From contig NC_134536.1 in assembly GCF_050624435.1 (NCBI RefSeq), positions 51,185,258 to 51,249,257 of the forward strand: a stretch of DNA of 64,000 nt, given 5' to 3'. Shown in pieces: positions 36,771-50,099 of the stretch (the stretch's first letter is position 1; each line of letters starts with the position of its first letter). A model generated the notes under the pieces. The model did not search any database and had not been told where the DNA came from. It saw only the letters and a program-made list of their open reading frames with translations. The DNA comes from Tenrec ecaudatus. Lineage: Eukaryota > Chordata > Mammalia > Afrosoricida > Tenrecidae. The position numbers were made by a program, and so were the translations under genes.

Positions 36771-36889
36771 TTCTGATCATTTTATTGCGGGTTCTCACAG
36801 CTCTTATCACAACCCATACATACATCTAGTGTATCAAGCACATTTGAACATATGCCATTATCATCATTTTATTTATTTTTGATGTTTAT
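36771..36889 (-). mobile_element. L1 3' terminus
   Basis: Minus strand. 'atcattttattgcgggttctcac' is the complement of the L1 end 'aataaaatgat'. It continues as 'tgtatcaagcacatttgaacatatgcc'. Confidence 0.7.
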
Positions 36890-36892
36890 TAG

Positions 36893-37202
36893 TTTTTTTT
36901 AAATCATTTTATTGGGGACTCATACAACTCATCACAATCCATACATCCAACCACTGTGTCAAGCACAGTTGTACATTCATTGTCCTCATCATTCTCAAAA
37001 TATCTTCTCTCCACTTAAGCCCCTGGCATCAGCTCCTCAGTTTTCCCCCTCCATCCCTGCTCATCCCTCAATCATGAACCCTTGATAGTTTATAAATTAT
37101 TATTTTGTCATATCTTACACTTGCCGATGTCTCCTTTCACCCACTTTTCTGCTGTCCATCCCCCAGGGAGGAGGTTACATGCGAATCCTTGTCATTGGTT
37201 CC
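36893..37202 (-). mobile_element. L1 3' UTR terminus
   Basis: Minus strand. 'ttttttttaaatcattttattgggg' is the A-tail and terminal aataaaatgatt, followed by the complement of the UTR seen at 1290-1470 ('aacccttgatagtttataaattatta'). It abuts the previous L1 end, so two independent copies lie side by side. Confidence 0.8.
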
Positions 37203-38799
37203 CCCTTACCATAATGAACATACCCTATAGTTCCTCAAACATAAATACTCAAAAGCATCAACGGTACTGATGACATAAATGATGTGCACCTCCAGAGATC
37301 TCAAATGCATCTTACTGGATTTTCTGCTGTATGAACTTCAATCCAATAACATGTAAAATTATATTATAAATTTGTTAGTAATAATACTGAATAACTAAAT
37401 TTCAAATATAACCAACTATATTACATATTTAAATATATCAAAATGAACACTGTGATAAATAGAAGCCTTGATACTAAATATATTTAATGCTCTTTGACAT
37501 TAATTAATTAACTTGAAAATGACATGGTTTTCTGTTTGAGGAGTTTGAGTTCCACCTGTAACTAGTTGTATGAGTTTTGAGAAATTATGTAATAAATATT
37601 AGACTGACTTTTCATCGACAATATAAGATACTTGGACCAGATAAACCACAGAATACCTTACAGATTTGAAATATTGTGACTTTCTAAAATATTTGGTCAA
37701 AATATTAATCCCTCCTTAAGTAGTATTTTTAGGTATTGAGTCACTAAGTGAGGGAAAGATAGCAAACTCAAAAATAATTTTCCATAAACTTTATAGGGTC
37801 CACAGATTTAATTTTACAGTTTAGTCCCCTAAGTGGCTTCTTTACTTTTAGCAGGAAGAGAAAAGCCAGGAATAGGGAAAGACGAAACTGCAATCTACAT
37901 ATCTTATCCTCAAGTTACACATTTAAATTTGGAACTCATTATCCATAAGGTACTACGTACATTGCATAAAATTTCCATTTCCATTCACTAAGCCTACTCT
38001 ATCTACCTTTAATTATAATACTTCTGTTTTAAACAGAATTATGCATTTAAATAGGTAAACAATTTTTTAACCAATAAATCTAATAATGTGTATAGTTAGC
38101 AATAAATAAACCATTGTCTGTAAGGAGGGAAAGCATTATTTTTTTTAATTTCCCAATGAATTACTGTCTGCTATCTGAATTCTTCATATTCAAGAATTTA
38201 TTGCAAGCTGGCATTAATTGGTAACTAGTTATATTAATCTAGTATAAACTGAATGATTGTGGAAATAAAACCCCAGTAGAAGTGAATAACATGAACTGCA
38301 ATTTTCAAAACCTGAGTAGGTTTACTTTTTTAATTCAGTTATGCCTATATAAGGGAAATAAAATGATACTTTATTCTGCACCTCCTATAAGAGATAAGGC
38401 AGACTAGTATCTACATTCAGATATCGATTTCAAAGTCTTCACACTAATTCATACCTTGGTTACCAGCATAGCAGGGCAGGTAATGGATTAGAGCATCTGA
38501 GCTAAAAATCAGTTGCAATGACCTTTATTCCGAAATACTATCTAGCTGTTGGAAAAGACATGTAAGTCTTTATTTTAGATCTGTCATCATTACAAAGTCA
38601 ACATAAAATGTTTTTCCTCTGGGATTCTTTCTGGCCCGTTAGAGAGGAGTCCTGAAAGCCCTACCACTACACACTGGTTGCAGTTTGTTTATTTAAGTTT
38701 GTTTTAAAAGACAAAGCATGTCAAGATATTGAAAAAATGAGTAAATCAAAATATATGATGAACCAGCAGGGTATTAGAGAATGAAAAAGAGATAAAAAT
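37203..38799. other. No recognisable feature
   Basis: About 1.6 kb, AT-rich, unassigned. Confidence 0.5.
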
Positions 38800-39011
38800 A
38801 AAACTCAAAACAAACTCACTGCCGTCAAGTGGATTCTTACTCATAGAGAACCTGCAGGGCAGGATAGAACCGCCCCTACTGGGTTTATGGGACTGCAAAT
38901 CGGTATGAGAGTAGACTGTCTCACCTTTCTTTTGTGGAAGAGCTGGTGGTTTTGTGCTGCTGACCTTGTCATTAGCAGCAAAATGTGTGCTCCACTCTGC
39001 TACCAGCTCCT
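38800..39011 (-). mobile_element. AfroSINE
   Basis: Minus strand: 'aaacaaactcactgccgtcaagtgg', 'gggcaggatagaaccgcccc', 'gctggtggttttgtgctgctgacc', head 'ctgctaccagctcctt'. Confidence 0.85.
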
Positions 39012-39284
39012 TAGATCTAGATTATCAAGACATTGTTTACTATGGAACAATATGAGAGAAGCAAGAAAAAGAAATGACCATGGAGACATATGACAGGATA
39101 TACCTGGGCCCAGACAGAAATCATTTGAGGAAGATAAGTGGAGCTTCAAAGAAACAATAGAGGAAGAGTCTCCAGGAAATATATTAAAATATAATAAGAA
39201 ATTCAAAACGTTTCACCTCTAGAGAGTGGGTAGATCCCACAGATGGTATAAGGCAGTGTGGTAATTACATAATCTGTTGCCAGT

Positions 39285-39610
39285 TTGAGGATTAAAAGTG
39301 AAGTGGTGGAGTTTACCCTGTCAATCAGGTGAGAGCTTGATGACCTCATTTGGAGGCACTAAGGAGATAAATAGCTCATTTGAGGGGGACACAGGCTCCT
39401 GCCCTGGGAGACATTGCAGCTGACAAGGCACATGGAACTACACTTGTGCCCTGAGCTGGAGGAGCCACATGGAGACCCCTGCCAGCGCTGAGATGCTTAC
39501 ACCACCACTGGATCCACAAGACTTCCCACCCACTGGCATGTGATCTTCCTGCATTCAGCATCATTTCACTTGTTCCATGAGTCTGAAAAGGACTTTATAG
39601 ATTAGTATCA
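39285..39610 (-). mobile_element. MaLR-like LTR, partial
   Basis: Minus strand, truncated at its 5' side. 'ctgtcaatcaggtgagagcttgatgacctcatttggagg' is the complement of the 3' region of 23499-23989, and 'ctggatccacaagacttcccacccactgg' matches its middle. Confidence 0.7.
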
Positions 39611-40206
39611 AACACATGACCTGGAAGTGTGCAAGCAGATTAATAGCTAAAAACAAAAACACTATTCTGACTGGCTACAATCTGTAAAAGTAAGCAATGG
39701 TCCTTACACAGGACCCCTAAAGTCAGTTATATACAGCATAATTACTAGTTATAATTGTATATATTTTACTAGCTATAAAAATTGAAATTATTCTAAAATC
39801 GGTTGTGGTGATGGCTGTACTACTCTTCTTGATATTATTGAATTGTTTAACTATATGAGATTGGAATTATATGCCAATAAAACTGTTAAAAGTGAAATTA
39901 TTTCATGTTAGATGTTTAACAAGTACCCAAAGTTTTCAAGAAAAATATTTTTAAATGACTTGAAATAATAGGCTCAGGCATGGATTCAAACATATTAAAG
40001 ATCACATGTATGGCATATAGGACCAGTCAATATTTTCTTTGGCTATACATACAGTTGCTGTGAATTGGATTCAAGTCCAAACTATTAAAAGCAACAACAT
40101 AAGTATTGATGCTTGATCTAAAAAGCATATTTCTGACACCATATCCTATGATCTTCTACAACATAATTTCTGAACTTGAAACATTTACAATATCTGTAAC
40201 ATTGGT
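39611..40206. other. No recognisable feature
   Basis: AT-rich; nothing identified. Confidence 0.45.
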
Positions 40207-40417
40207 GGAGGAGCCGTGGTAGTGCACAGTGACTCTATTTGGCCACTAAGTGCAAGGTCAGCAGTGTGAAACCCTCAGCCCTTCTGCAGGAGAAAAATGG
40301 GGTTTTCCACTCCCCTAAAGAATTAGACTCAAAATCTCACAGGGGCAATTCTACTCTGACCTGTAAGGTCACTATGAGGTGGCATTCACTCTATGGCGCC
40401 GAGTTTGGTTTTGGTAA
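40207..40417 (+). mobile_element. AfroSINE
   Basis: Plus strand: 'gaggagccgtggtagtgcacagtgac', 'actaagtgcaaggtcagcagtg', 'gacctgtaaggtcactatgagg', ending 'gagtttggttttgg'. One of the most complete copies. Confidence 0.9.
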
Positions 40418-40799
40418 TATTGAAGATACAAGAAATTTCAAATACTGTGTTTAGATTTCCTTTAATTTTAAGAAAACGTATACCAGAGTATGACCTGCTG
40501 TCTATTGTTGCATAATTGACAAAGACACAACTTACTGCTGTCAAACATTGACCATTTTTATTTGATTTTTTTCATTGACCATTTTTAGGTACTTCAAGTT
40601 TGGCTTTGCAATTCATGCTGGGCTCAGCAGTACAATTTGTCTGGCTTCAATTGAGGCTCTCTCAGAACTTTTTAGTCAGCAAACAGTCAGCATTGGGGAT
40701 CTACTTTTGGTGTTGGTTGGATTGGGCCTGGCAAAGCAGTGGTGACATAAGCGTTGCTAACGTGGTATCCAGTTGGGTCTTGGAAAACTTCAAGCCAGA

Positions 40800-41010
40800 A
40801 CCCACCACAAACAAACAAACTCACAGTCCCGAAGTCCATTCCTACTCAGATCAGCTGCAGACAGTAGAGTGGAATTTCCCCCAGACGTTTGCAAAGCTCT
40901 AATATTTATGGCAACAGATGATCACTTCATTCTCTCACAATAATTGGTCAGATAAAATTCAGACTCTCCGGTTAGTAGTCAAATGCTTTAATCACTGCAC
41001 AACTAGGGCT
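40800..41010 (-). mobile_element. AfroSINE
   Basis: Minus strand: 'cccaccacaaacaaacaaactcacagtcccgaagtcc', 'agtggaatttcccccagacg', head 'atcactgcacaactagggct'. Confidence 0.75.
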
Positions 41011-42372
41011 ACTTTCAAGAAAGAGAAAGAAGCATCAAAGGTGTCTGGAAGACAGAAGCAGCAGTGCACAATGTCATTTCTACTGATTTACCTTGTCAAC
41101 TTGTCAATGGCCCAGATGGACACTATCTGAGTCTAGATCCATTGGGGATGAGAACACCAAACCTCTTAAAGGTGCTATAAACAAACAGTCCTGACTTTTG
41201 CACCAAAGGTAAACAGTAACTTTGTGTTATATTCATCAGCAATGTGCCCTTTACCATGCCACACCATCTCTGTCTTCCAAGGCTACTCCATAGACAAACA
41301 TTCTGGGAAAGATCCTCTGAATCCAAAGTCAAGACCAGTCTTTAAAAACTGCGCACCAATGTGGGAGCTCTAAAACGCTGTCCTCCTTTCTGCGCACGCT
41401 GCACTTCCTCTTGTCAAGAGAGTACTGTGCTTCCTAATGGAAATAACCCTTTTTTAAGGTAATGATTCTATAGGTATGGTATTTCAACTGGCCTTAGCTG
41501 TGCAATTATTTGGTCTCATCTTGGATTTCCCTATAAATCCGTGATCAGCAAAAGTTAGCTACCACCGTTTTAGCTACTGTAGTTTGGCAATCTCGCTGAA
41601 ATTCAACTGTGATGACAAGGAGAGGTCGATGTTGCTCCCAGTTGGTCCTTGTAGGTTCCCACTAGTACTCAGTGCATCCAGTTTTGCCCTTGCTCTCTTC
41701 TAATACCATTTGCCATAGATGCAAACACAAGAATATTACTTCTCCATCTCCCAGAATTCTTTGCTCTACTTTATTTTTAAGAACTCATATTCCCTATCAG
41801 TGCTATTGTATATATTTAATCATCACAAATTACATATCTTAACAGGAAGAGGTATAAAGTTACATTACAAATTGGCTGAAAGAAGTTAAATGGGATAGCT
41901 TGGGCTATGAAAAAAAGGATTAATTTGTTCTTTGCTGCTCCAAGTACTGGATTTAGGTCAATGAGTCTACATAAGACATCGCAACGAAATCAATATGAGG
42001 ATTTTTTTAAGTTATTCATTCAAAGATGAAAACTTCTTTCAGCAACTAGTGAATTCTCTTACACTTCAAACTTCAAGTTTAATCTAGATTGACCCTTGAA
42101 AGGAAGCTATAAATAGGAATGAAGCATTTTGCATGTCTGGTTCACCTCTCAAAAGCCAGTAGACTTCAACAGCAGTGTCAAGTAAAAAATAGTTAGATAT
42201 CAGATTACATTAAAAAAATAAGAAAAAATAAAAATAAAGTCAGCTTCTACTTTGGAGCCTGAGGCTAAGCTTCCCAAAATACCCGAGAAAATGACATGAA
42301 ATGAAGTTAATAAGAACCAGCGAAGTAGAGAGGAGAAAGGGCAGAGGTATGGTAAGAATAACTAACGTGCAA
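41011..42372. other. No recognisable feature
   Basis: About 1.35 kb, unassigned. The first 650 bases are less AT-rich than the flanks but show no signal. Confidence 0.45.
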
Positions 42373-42573
42373 ACAGACAAACTCACTGCTTTAACGAAGA
42401 TGTCAACTCATAGCAACCCTACAGGGCAGCACAGAGCTGCCCCGTGAGTGTCTGAGGCTTGAACTCTTTGCTGGGGTTATACACCCGTACAGTGGCCGGT
42501 GCGTTCTACCTTCAAACCGTGAGGAGAGCAGGCCAAGTGGGAGCCAATGAGACACCCGTCCTCCAGGAATATG
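42373..42573 (-). mobile_element. AfroSINE
   Basis: Minus strand: 'agacaaactcactgctttaacg', 'catagcaaccctacagggcagcacagagctgcccc'. The head region is diverged. Confidence 0.75.
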
Positions 42574-42829
42574 GAAAAGGAAACAAGGAAAAAATAGAAG
42601 ATAGAAAGGGATGTAAAAAATTATAAAAACAAATTTAATAACTATAATTCCCACAGGAGATATAGTTCACTTCAGTATTTTAATGTAAAATATTTCTTAA
42701 TATAGATGTTAGAATGTATTGTGTATATTATCATTCTATTTTATATCACAATATATATGCACGTGAATAGATACAGACATAGAAATATTTCCATTTTTCC
42801 AAAGTCACAAATAGCACTTTACTATAAGG

Positions 42830-43130
42830 GTGGGCCTCATTCAACCAGTCAAAGGGGTTAAAGAAAACAGAGTTTTCCATAGGAAGTATTATGCTTTCAT
42901 GTTATAGATGGACATCTTGTCAGACTTCCCTCGTGTTCCCACACCCCTTACTGTGGGGATTTGGGGACACCAAATTCTTGCAATATCCAATCTGTCACCT
43001 TCCCTAAATATTTTGAGTTTGTCAAACCCCAAGTTTATGTGAGCCAGTCCCATAAAATAGATACCACTCTTTCCATATTGATATCTTGCTGGTTCTGTTC
43101 CTTTACAGTCCCCATGACAACAACATGACA
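42830..43130 (+). mobile_element. Old mammalian LTR-like repeat (tentative)
   Basis: 'agggtgggcctcattcaaccagtcaaaggg', then 'gtgagccagtcccataaaatag' and 'ttgctggttctgttcc', in an order I associate with old mammal-wide LTR or MaLR-type repeats. The similarity is weak. Confidence 0.3.
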
Positions 43131-43304
43131 TATATCTAGTTCTATTCAGTGTTTTTATTATATGCTGTTAAGATATAATTTATAATTCCAGCTATTAGGT
43201 AAGAATTTTAAAAAATGATAATAACTGAAAAAAAACTTAGTGTAAATTATTGCAAACATTGGTCAAAATCAGGTTAAAACATGAAGTTAGTGAAATCTAA
43301 TAAT

Positions 43305-44085
43305 ATTACATATCATTATTGACATCTAATGGATTTTGGCTGAGAGCACAGATTACCAGAAAATGTTTACTTGTGTTTTATTGACTATGTTAAGGCATTT
43401 AACTATGTGGATCATAACAAGCTGTGGACAGCCTTGAGAAGAATGGGAATTCTGGAACACTTAATTATAATCATATGAAAACTGTATATGAATCAAAAGG
43501 CAGTTGAGTGAAGTGAAAAGAGGCCTATCGAATGCTTTAAAATCAAAGGAGTGTGTGTATTTTCATCATACTTATTTAATTACTATGCTGAGAAAATAAT
43601 CAGAAAAGATCAATTATATGAAAAATGGAGCAACAGGATTGGAGCAATTCTTATTAAGAACCTGTGAAATGCAGATGACACAACATCGCTTGCTGAAATC
43701 GAGGACTAGAAGTACTTCTGGTGAAAAAAATGAAGTTTTCAACCTTCACTACAGATTGCAACACAATATAAAGAAAACCAAAAATCCTCACACTGAACCA
43801 ATAAGCAACATTATGATCCACAATCAATACTCATGAACGCAACAGTCAAGAGATCAAAGAACTGATGGTACTTGTTCCATCTGCTCCACAAGCCCTCTTT
43901 GGATTGTTGAAGAGCAAGAATGCTACTTTGAGGATTAAGGTGTGCCTGAGTTGGTATTTTCAATCACCTCATATGCATGTGAACATTGGGCATTTAATAA
44001 GAAAGTCCAAAGAAGACCGTGCGCATTTGAAGTATGGTGGCGATGAGGAATATGAAAAGTGTCATGGGCTGCCAGAGCAACTCTA
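43305..44085 (+). mobile_element. RTE LINE, RT to late ORF
   Basis: Plus strand: 'acatctaatggattttggctgagagcac', 'tgtgttttattgactatgttaaggcatttaac', 'aatgcagatgacacaac' (the ADD catalytic region at about 43668), 'gttgaagagcaagaatgctactttgagg'. It ends near 44085 before the 3' tail. Many frameshifts. Confidence 0.85.
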
Positions 44086-44861
44086 CCGGTGCATTTCACT
44101 GGCATTTGTGATCTTTTTCAACCATATTTTCTAAATAGTTTCTCCCCAAATAGCATAAAATCACTATCCCCCACTAAGCATCCCATCTAATCTTTGAATT
44201 GCTGTGTCCAATTTGATACGATTTTGATTGATCTTTAAAAAACATAGTCTTCAAAGCAGACATTCTTTACTAATAAAGCTAAACTATCTTTGGGCTCAAC
44301 GAAGAATCTAGGGGGATCATCGTGTTTTAAAGTTCAAGTTTAGAGTTTATACTAGAACAGTAGTTTGGGAAAGTGATCATGCGGCCTTCATGACACTAGA
44401 AATTCTAGATTCCACGAATAGTTGAAGTTCTATTCTGCATGTCCCTTTTCATCAAGATTATGCTGTGAAATCTTTGAAGAGATCACTTAGTATTTATAGG
44501 TAAACACCATGCAGTTCTCTGGTCTCAGGAAAAAAGAAGTTGTTTATGGAGGCAATTAGCCACACATTCCAGCTCACCTTTTACCCCAGACTTCCTTACT
44601 TACTCTGCAGCTCTAAACAAATAGATATTTAAATTCTTGTGTATTGGTGGGCCACTTGAAAGAGTTAAAGACCCAGGCGACATGATCTGGCTGATTGACT
44701 GGGATGTTCCATGAAACCATGGCCTGAATCTCCAATTCAAGAACTCAAGCCCTAGGGGCAGGTGTGGCTCTGCATGAGCAACTTCGGCAGCTGCTCTTTT
44801 GGTTTTGTTTCTTGTAAGTATATTTAATCGCACAGCATTTGCCAACTCAACATTTACAGTT
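44086..44861. other. No recognisable feature
   Basis: Unassigned. A short phrase 'cgtgttttaaagttcaagttt' at 44322 resembles one at 22462 and may be an unidentified old repeat. Confidence 0.4.
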
Positions 44862-45422
44862 TGTATTACACAGGGTGCTCTAGAGAAACAAATCCAGGAC
44901 CCTAATAATTTTGTATGTATTTATACAGCTAGATAGATTACATAAGAAATAAACAGTTAACTAATCTATAAAGCAGTCCAAATGGCTCAGTGCAACTCAC
45001 TTCCGTGAGACAGCTAGTACACCGGCAGTCCTTCAAATCCTGAGGTGAGGGCCGCAGGGTAGTCTTCCGTGGAGCAATTCAGGCTATCTGACCACTGGCA
45101 GCGAACAGCAAGCAGGTCACCAACAGTCAGCCAGGTGACAGGGTCCGACAGTCCCCAGCTAAAGAGATGTACCTTCCAGCAGCGTGGTGAAGCAGGTCTT
45201 GAAGGAATCTCAAGATACAGCGGCACAGTCCATGGGTTAGGTGTCCCACAGGTAGTGTAGCTTGCAAATGGGGGCAAGACGAGCAAAGCAGCCGCACACT
45301 GGTCCGATGATCAAAGAGCAAGAGAGAGAGGCGAGGCTCACGGAGCCATTTATCTCTCTGCCCTTCAACCAATCTCACATGTGTTCATTGGCCATGTTGG
45401 CCCAACAAAGCTGCCCATCACA
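44862..45422 (+). mobile_element. Solo LTR with 5-bp target duplication
   Basis: A 561-bp LTR opening 'tgtattacacagggtgctctagag' and closing 'gctgcccatcaca' (TG...CA), flanked by CAGTT at 44857-44861 and 45423-45427. A 5-bp duplication with this style of LTR suits class III (ERVL/MaLR-like) or some class I elements. It shares the 'ctctagagaaacaaatcca' word with the MaLR-like family but diverges beyond it. No internal genes. Confidence 0.8.
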
Positions 45423-45554
45423 CAGTTATACACCTTATCTGGTATCATTTACATCAGCTGGCTGTGCTTTTCCACCACCATCAAAAGAAACTCTGTGCTC
45501 CATGGGAAATACTACTTCATTTTCCGTAGCTATTAATAAACACCATTTTAAAGA

Positions 45555-47000
45555 TTTGTCTGTTCCTTTTATATAAATGAATTCATAAATATTTTACCTT
45601 TTGTGATTGAATTATTTCACTCAATATAATGTCTTCATGTGCCATTGTATTCTGTTTCTAGTACCGTGTGTCAGGACTTCATTTTTCTTTGTAGTGGACT
45701 CGTTTCCCTTGATATGTATACACATTTCATTTATCCGAAAATCCTTTGATGGGCATTAAGGTTGTTTCCACAGTTTGGCTATTGTGATTAATTTTGCAAT
45801 GAAAATTGGTAAGTAGATGTTCTTTTTCCATTGCTTCCAAGTCCCTTGTGTATTGTCCCAACAGTAGAATTTCTAGGTCATCTGGTATTTCTGTTTATTT
45901 ATCTGTATGTCTTTGAACTGATTTTTACTAAATCACTACTGTTATTTATTGGCATAGTACCTCCTTTCTAGGGTCTTAAACGCATTCATTCTCAGAGTGA
46001 TTTTGGTTACTACTTGGGCACCTTCTGCTTAGAGAAGCTAGTACAGTTGTGAGAAGTCAGAGCTAAGAGGGCATATGGATTCGTGTCCAAGGCTAGCTTC
46101 CTGATACCCTGGATTTGTGCACATGGATTTTTTTTTATTGTTCTGTTCTGTCATGGTTGAAATAAATTAGCTATTAAAACACTTAGAATAGTGTCCACCA
46201 CTGGACAAATCTTTAAAACATTTAAAATATTCAACATTGTCTACTCTGTATTTATTCTCTATGTGATCTAATATAAGTTATTTGATTGCAATAAGTCAGT
46301 ATTTAAAAACTAATACTTTTTTCTGCAGTCAGATTTGATTCCATATATTTTTCTTTCACATATTTAATTTTATTTTTTCATGCCTGTTTACTTTATACTA
46401 TGCTTTGGATGTTGACGAAGGTTAATAAAGGAGTCAGATAAGGTTTTACTTGTATTGAATTTCTATTTACTGCTGCATAAATGTACATTTTCCAAAATAT
46501 CTCCATAACCTTTTATTTTTTCTTATTCCAGTGTTAATTTTGCTTCCTATTACTGTTTATTACATTTATGAGAGTTTGCCAAAATGCATTAAGAGCCAAT
46601 GCTTGCGTTTATTACGAAAAGTACTATTCAAAATTATCTCATTCATTAATAACAGTATAACATTCCTGATTTTTAATTTTTCCTCTTAGGTTCTAGTTCT
46701 TACTTATTGAATAATAAACAAAGTTCAGCCTAGTGCTTTCTTTTTAATTAGGAATATTTGTGGTATTAGTCTTAGGTACCCTTTTAGCAGTATCCCATTT
46801 AGTTCCATTTGCAATGTTTTCATTTCCATTGTTTGTTGCTTTAAACTACTAATTGCTCATTTGATCCTTTCATGATTCATTAGTTATTTAGGAAAGTGTT
46901 ACCATTCAGTCAAGTTTTTTATTGATGTTTTATAAACTTTTATAATTTATTTTCATTTGTAAGGAATTGCTCTTAAAGAATGTAGTCAGCTGTGACTTCT
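45555..47000 (-). mobile_element. Old L1, ORF2 end and 3' region
   Basis: Minus strand. The plus-strand text 'ttgaattatttcactcaatataatgtcttcatg' and 'gatgggcattaaggttgtttccac' is the familiar complement of the 3' part of old mammalian L1. 46795-46940 looks like further ORF2 complement. It is highly diverged with no coding capacity. Confidence 0.65.
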
Positions 47001-47799
47001 GACTTTTAATCTTATAAATTTAAATGTTTCCTTTGTATTTAACTTTGAATAATAATATATTGTGTGGTTGAAAATCCTCAAATTAAAAAATGTGATGAAA
47101 GGTACTCTTTCTCTCTGCCTTTGAATCTTTTACCAGTAACTCTCCTTCAATAAACTAATAAGCTCAAGGTCTTGAGATCTATTTTATATACATACTGGTG
47201 AATTTATTTTATATACCTATCAAGAAATACATGTAAACATATACATGATATAGAGTTGCCTCCTGTTTTATATACAGATGGTAGCACTGTTCTGAATATG
47301 ATTATTTTTATATATTTTGAAAGATATTTCACATAGATAAAATTACTTAATACTTCATTTGGTACCTACATGAATACATATTTTTTTAGCCTCCACCCCT
47401 TCACCCTTGAATACATTTTTTAAATTATCAATGCACCATAATGAAATCAATTAGTTCAAATAAATAAGTATTTACATTAGAAATATTTTCCAATGCTCTA
47501 CTAATTATTTAGTTACATCATTCCCCACGTATATGAGTAAATCTGGAGGATAAATTCCTGGAACTGAAATTTCAGGTCAGAGACATCTATAGTTTGTGAT
47601 GTTAATAAATGCACTCTTCTGCCCTTCATACACACTATGTCAATTTATGCACCCACGAAACAATTTGATAGTTTATTCACTGAGATATTTCCAATGACAA
47701 TCATTTTTAAGCTCTTATCATTGACTACTAAAAAGGTAATTGCCTGTCAATGAAGTTTCAATTTCCCTATCATCCTCAAAAAGTTGAACTTCTTTTTAT
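47001..47799. other. Probably more old L1; not resolved
   Basis: AT-rich; likely continuation of the ancient minus-strand L1, but without landmarks that I can rely on. Confidence 0.3.
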
Positions 47800-48245
47800 T
47801 TTTTAATTTTAATAAATTATTTTATTGGGGGCTATTACAATTCTTATACAATCCATATATCAATTATATCAAGCATATTTGTGCATACATTGTCATCAAC
47901 ATTTCCAAAATATTTCTTTCTACTTGAGTCCTTGGTATCAGCTCCTTTTTTTCCTCTCCTTCCCCCACCCACGTGAATCCTTGATAATTTGTAAATTATT
48001 TTTATACCATCTGCTGTCTCTCTTAACCTACGTTTCTGTTGTTTGTCACCCCGGGGACAGTTCCCCCGTTTCTCCCCCATTCCCTTCCCCCACCTTCCTC
48101 TTACGTTCATGGTATCGCTACTCTCATTATTGGTCCTGAATAGCTTACCTGTCCTTGAATCTCTGTGTTGAGAGCTCTTATGTGTACCAGTGTACTTGCT
48201 CTAGTGTAGCCAGATTTAAGATAGAACTGGGATCATGATAGTGTG
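47800..48245 (-). mobile_element. L1 3' UTR terminus
   Basis: Minus strand. 'aaattattttattgggggc' at 47814 is the terminal aataaaat complement, followed by 'cttgataatttgtaaattattttta' and the complement of the UTR body seen at 290-640. It is 5'-truncated at about 48245 and inserted in older L1 sequence. Confidence 0.8.
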
Positions 48246-48279
48246 GAGGAGGAGGCAACTAAAGAACTAGAGGAATGTT

Positions 48280-48600
48280 GTGTGTTGATCATCATTTTAA
48301 TATTAAAAAACATTGTCTATTTCTTTTTTATTATCTCTATTTACATTCTTTTTCTATTTTTCTGTTGGGTTTCAGCTTTTTCTCATTGGATTGTAAGTAA
48401 GCTTTATATATCAGAAATTAGCTTCTTGACTGTTGGAGGAGTTGAAAATATTTATAACATCTAAAAGTAATTTCTAAGATATCTTTGTTTTGGCATTTGT
48501 TTTAAGTTTTGATTTGATTTAAAATGTTTTGTGCTCTAAGGTGTTATAATTGGGTCCAACTTGAGTTTTTTTTTTAAATACAATGTCTATGTTTAATGTG
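48280..48600 (-). mobile_element. Old L1 ORF2 end
   Basis: Minus strand. 'attggattgtaagtaagctttatatatcagaaattag' and 'tttataacatc' are complements of the late ORF2 of old L1. Likely the continuation of 45555-47000 across the younger insertion. Confidence 0.5.
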
Positions 48601-48897
48601 AACACAATACTTTCTAGAGAAAATTCCCTGCTTGCTTCTCACCTCATTGTCTGGTTGAATGAACCTCACTCTTAAACTAAAGTGATATTTGAAAATTTGA
48701 GCAATGGAAATATTTTATGTTTATATTCTCATAAATCTATATTGTGATGTGTTAGTAAAAACAGAAAAACAATATTGTGCACAAGCTATCTAACTTCTAT
48801 ATTAAATATTTTTATATAGAAAAAGGAAATACTCCGTAGTTTAAAATCAGCAAGGTGTTGGTCATGGTTGGATCTAACCACCATCCTTGCACTAACA

Positions 48898-49712
48898 GTA
48901 TGCTAAGCAAGTCATGGAGAAGCTGGATTATATGAAGAAAAATGTGGTATCAGGATTGGAGGAAGAATTTTCGAAATTCAGGTGACACAACTGAAAGTGA
49001 AGACGACTTGAAGCAAGTGCTGAAGATCAAGGAATGCGACCTAGTATGGACGCAACTCAGTGTACAGATCTTCACAACTGGACCAATAGGAGACATGATA
49101 AATCAAGAAAAGATTAAAATTGTTAAGGATTTTTTTCTTGTTTGGATCCTCAAATTATGCTCAGGGAAGCACCAGCCAAGAAGTCAAGTTGACACACTGG
49201 ACTGGGTCAATCTGCTACATAAGAACCTCTTAAATGCTGAAAAGCAAAGATGTACTTTGAGTACTAAGATGTGCCTGACCCAGTGGTATTCTCCATTGCC
49301 TCATATGCATGTGAAGGTTCAACAGTGAACAAGAAAGACTGAAGAAGTGGGGCATTTGAATTGTGGTGGTAGAGCAGAATATTCAAAGCATCATGAAATG
49401 TCAAAAGAATGAACAATCTGTCTCACAAGAAGTAGAGTCAGAATGCTTCTTTGAGGCAAGGATGACCAAACTTAGTCTCATGTATTTTGGACATCTTGTC
49501 CAGAGAGACGAGTCTGCAGAATGGCATCGTTCTTTGTAAAGGGGCAGCAAAAACAAAGGAGGAAGGCGCTGCCGAGCTGAATGGACTCTGTGGCTGCAGC
49601 AGTGGGCTCACAAATGTGAACAATTGTGGAGATGACTCAGGAGCAGGAAGTGCTCCATTGAGTTGTGGATCGGGTTGCTATGAGTCAAAGCTGACTTTGG
49701 GGCACATCACTC
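48898..49712 (+). mobile_element. RTE LINE, late ORF to 3' end
   Basis: Plus strand. 'ggtatcaggattggaggaaga' and 'actgaaagtgaagacgacttgaagc' are followed by 'ttgtttggatcctc', 'cattgcctcatatgcatgtgaagg' and the tail 'gggttgctatgagtcaaagctgac'. One frame stays open for 128 codons (48942-49328), but the whole ORF is broken. Confidence 0.85.
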
Positions 49713-50099
49713 TCCTCTCTATTTCCCAAAACAAACAAAAAATTACCAAACAAACAAGAAAACACATTTTCGACAAGCATTTTCCAGCCTCAATGTATAT
49801 CATTTACAAATAGACATAATGATTATAGCATATATTCACTAGAAATAGCTCTTGGAGACCTTTGCATGTTAGCATTCTCCTGAATTTTGGGTGCAATATG
49901 ATTTCAGTAGTAAAGGAAGGATTTTATGGTGCTCATAATGCGAAGGAGTGATTTCACTGAGAAATAAAATCCTCCCTTGTCAGAATGATTGCTTTTCCCT
50001 GGGCAGGAGACAAATTCAAGTGAGAGTAACTATTGTCGATTAGATGTTAGGCATTTTCTAGATAATCTGGAATTTACATTTGGACTAAGTCTAAAAGGA
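49713..50099. other. No recognisable feature
   Basis: An A-rich 'caaacaaaaaattaccaaacaaacaag' run follows the RTE tail; the rest is unassigned. Confidence 0.45.
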
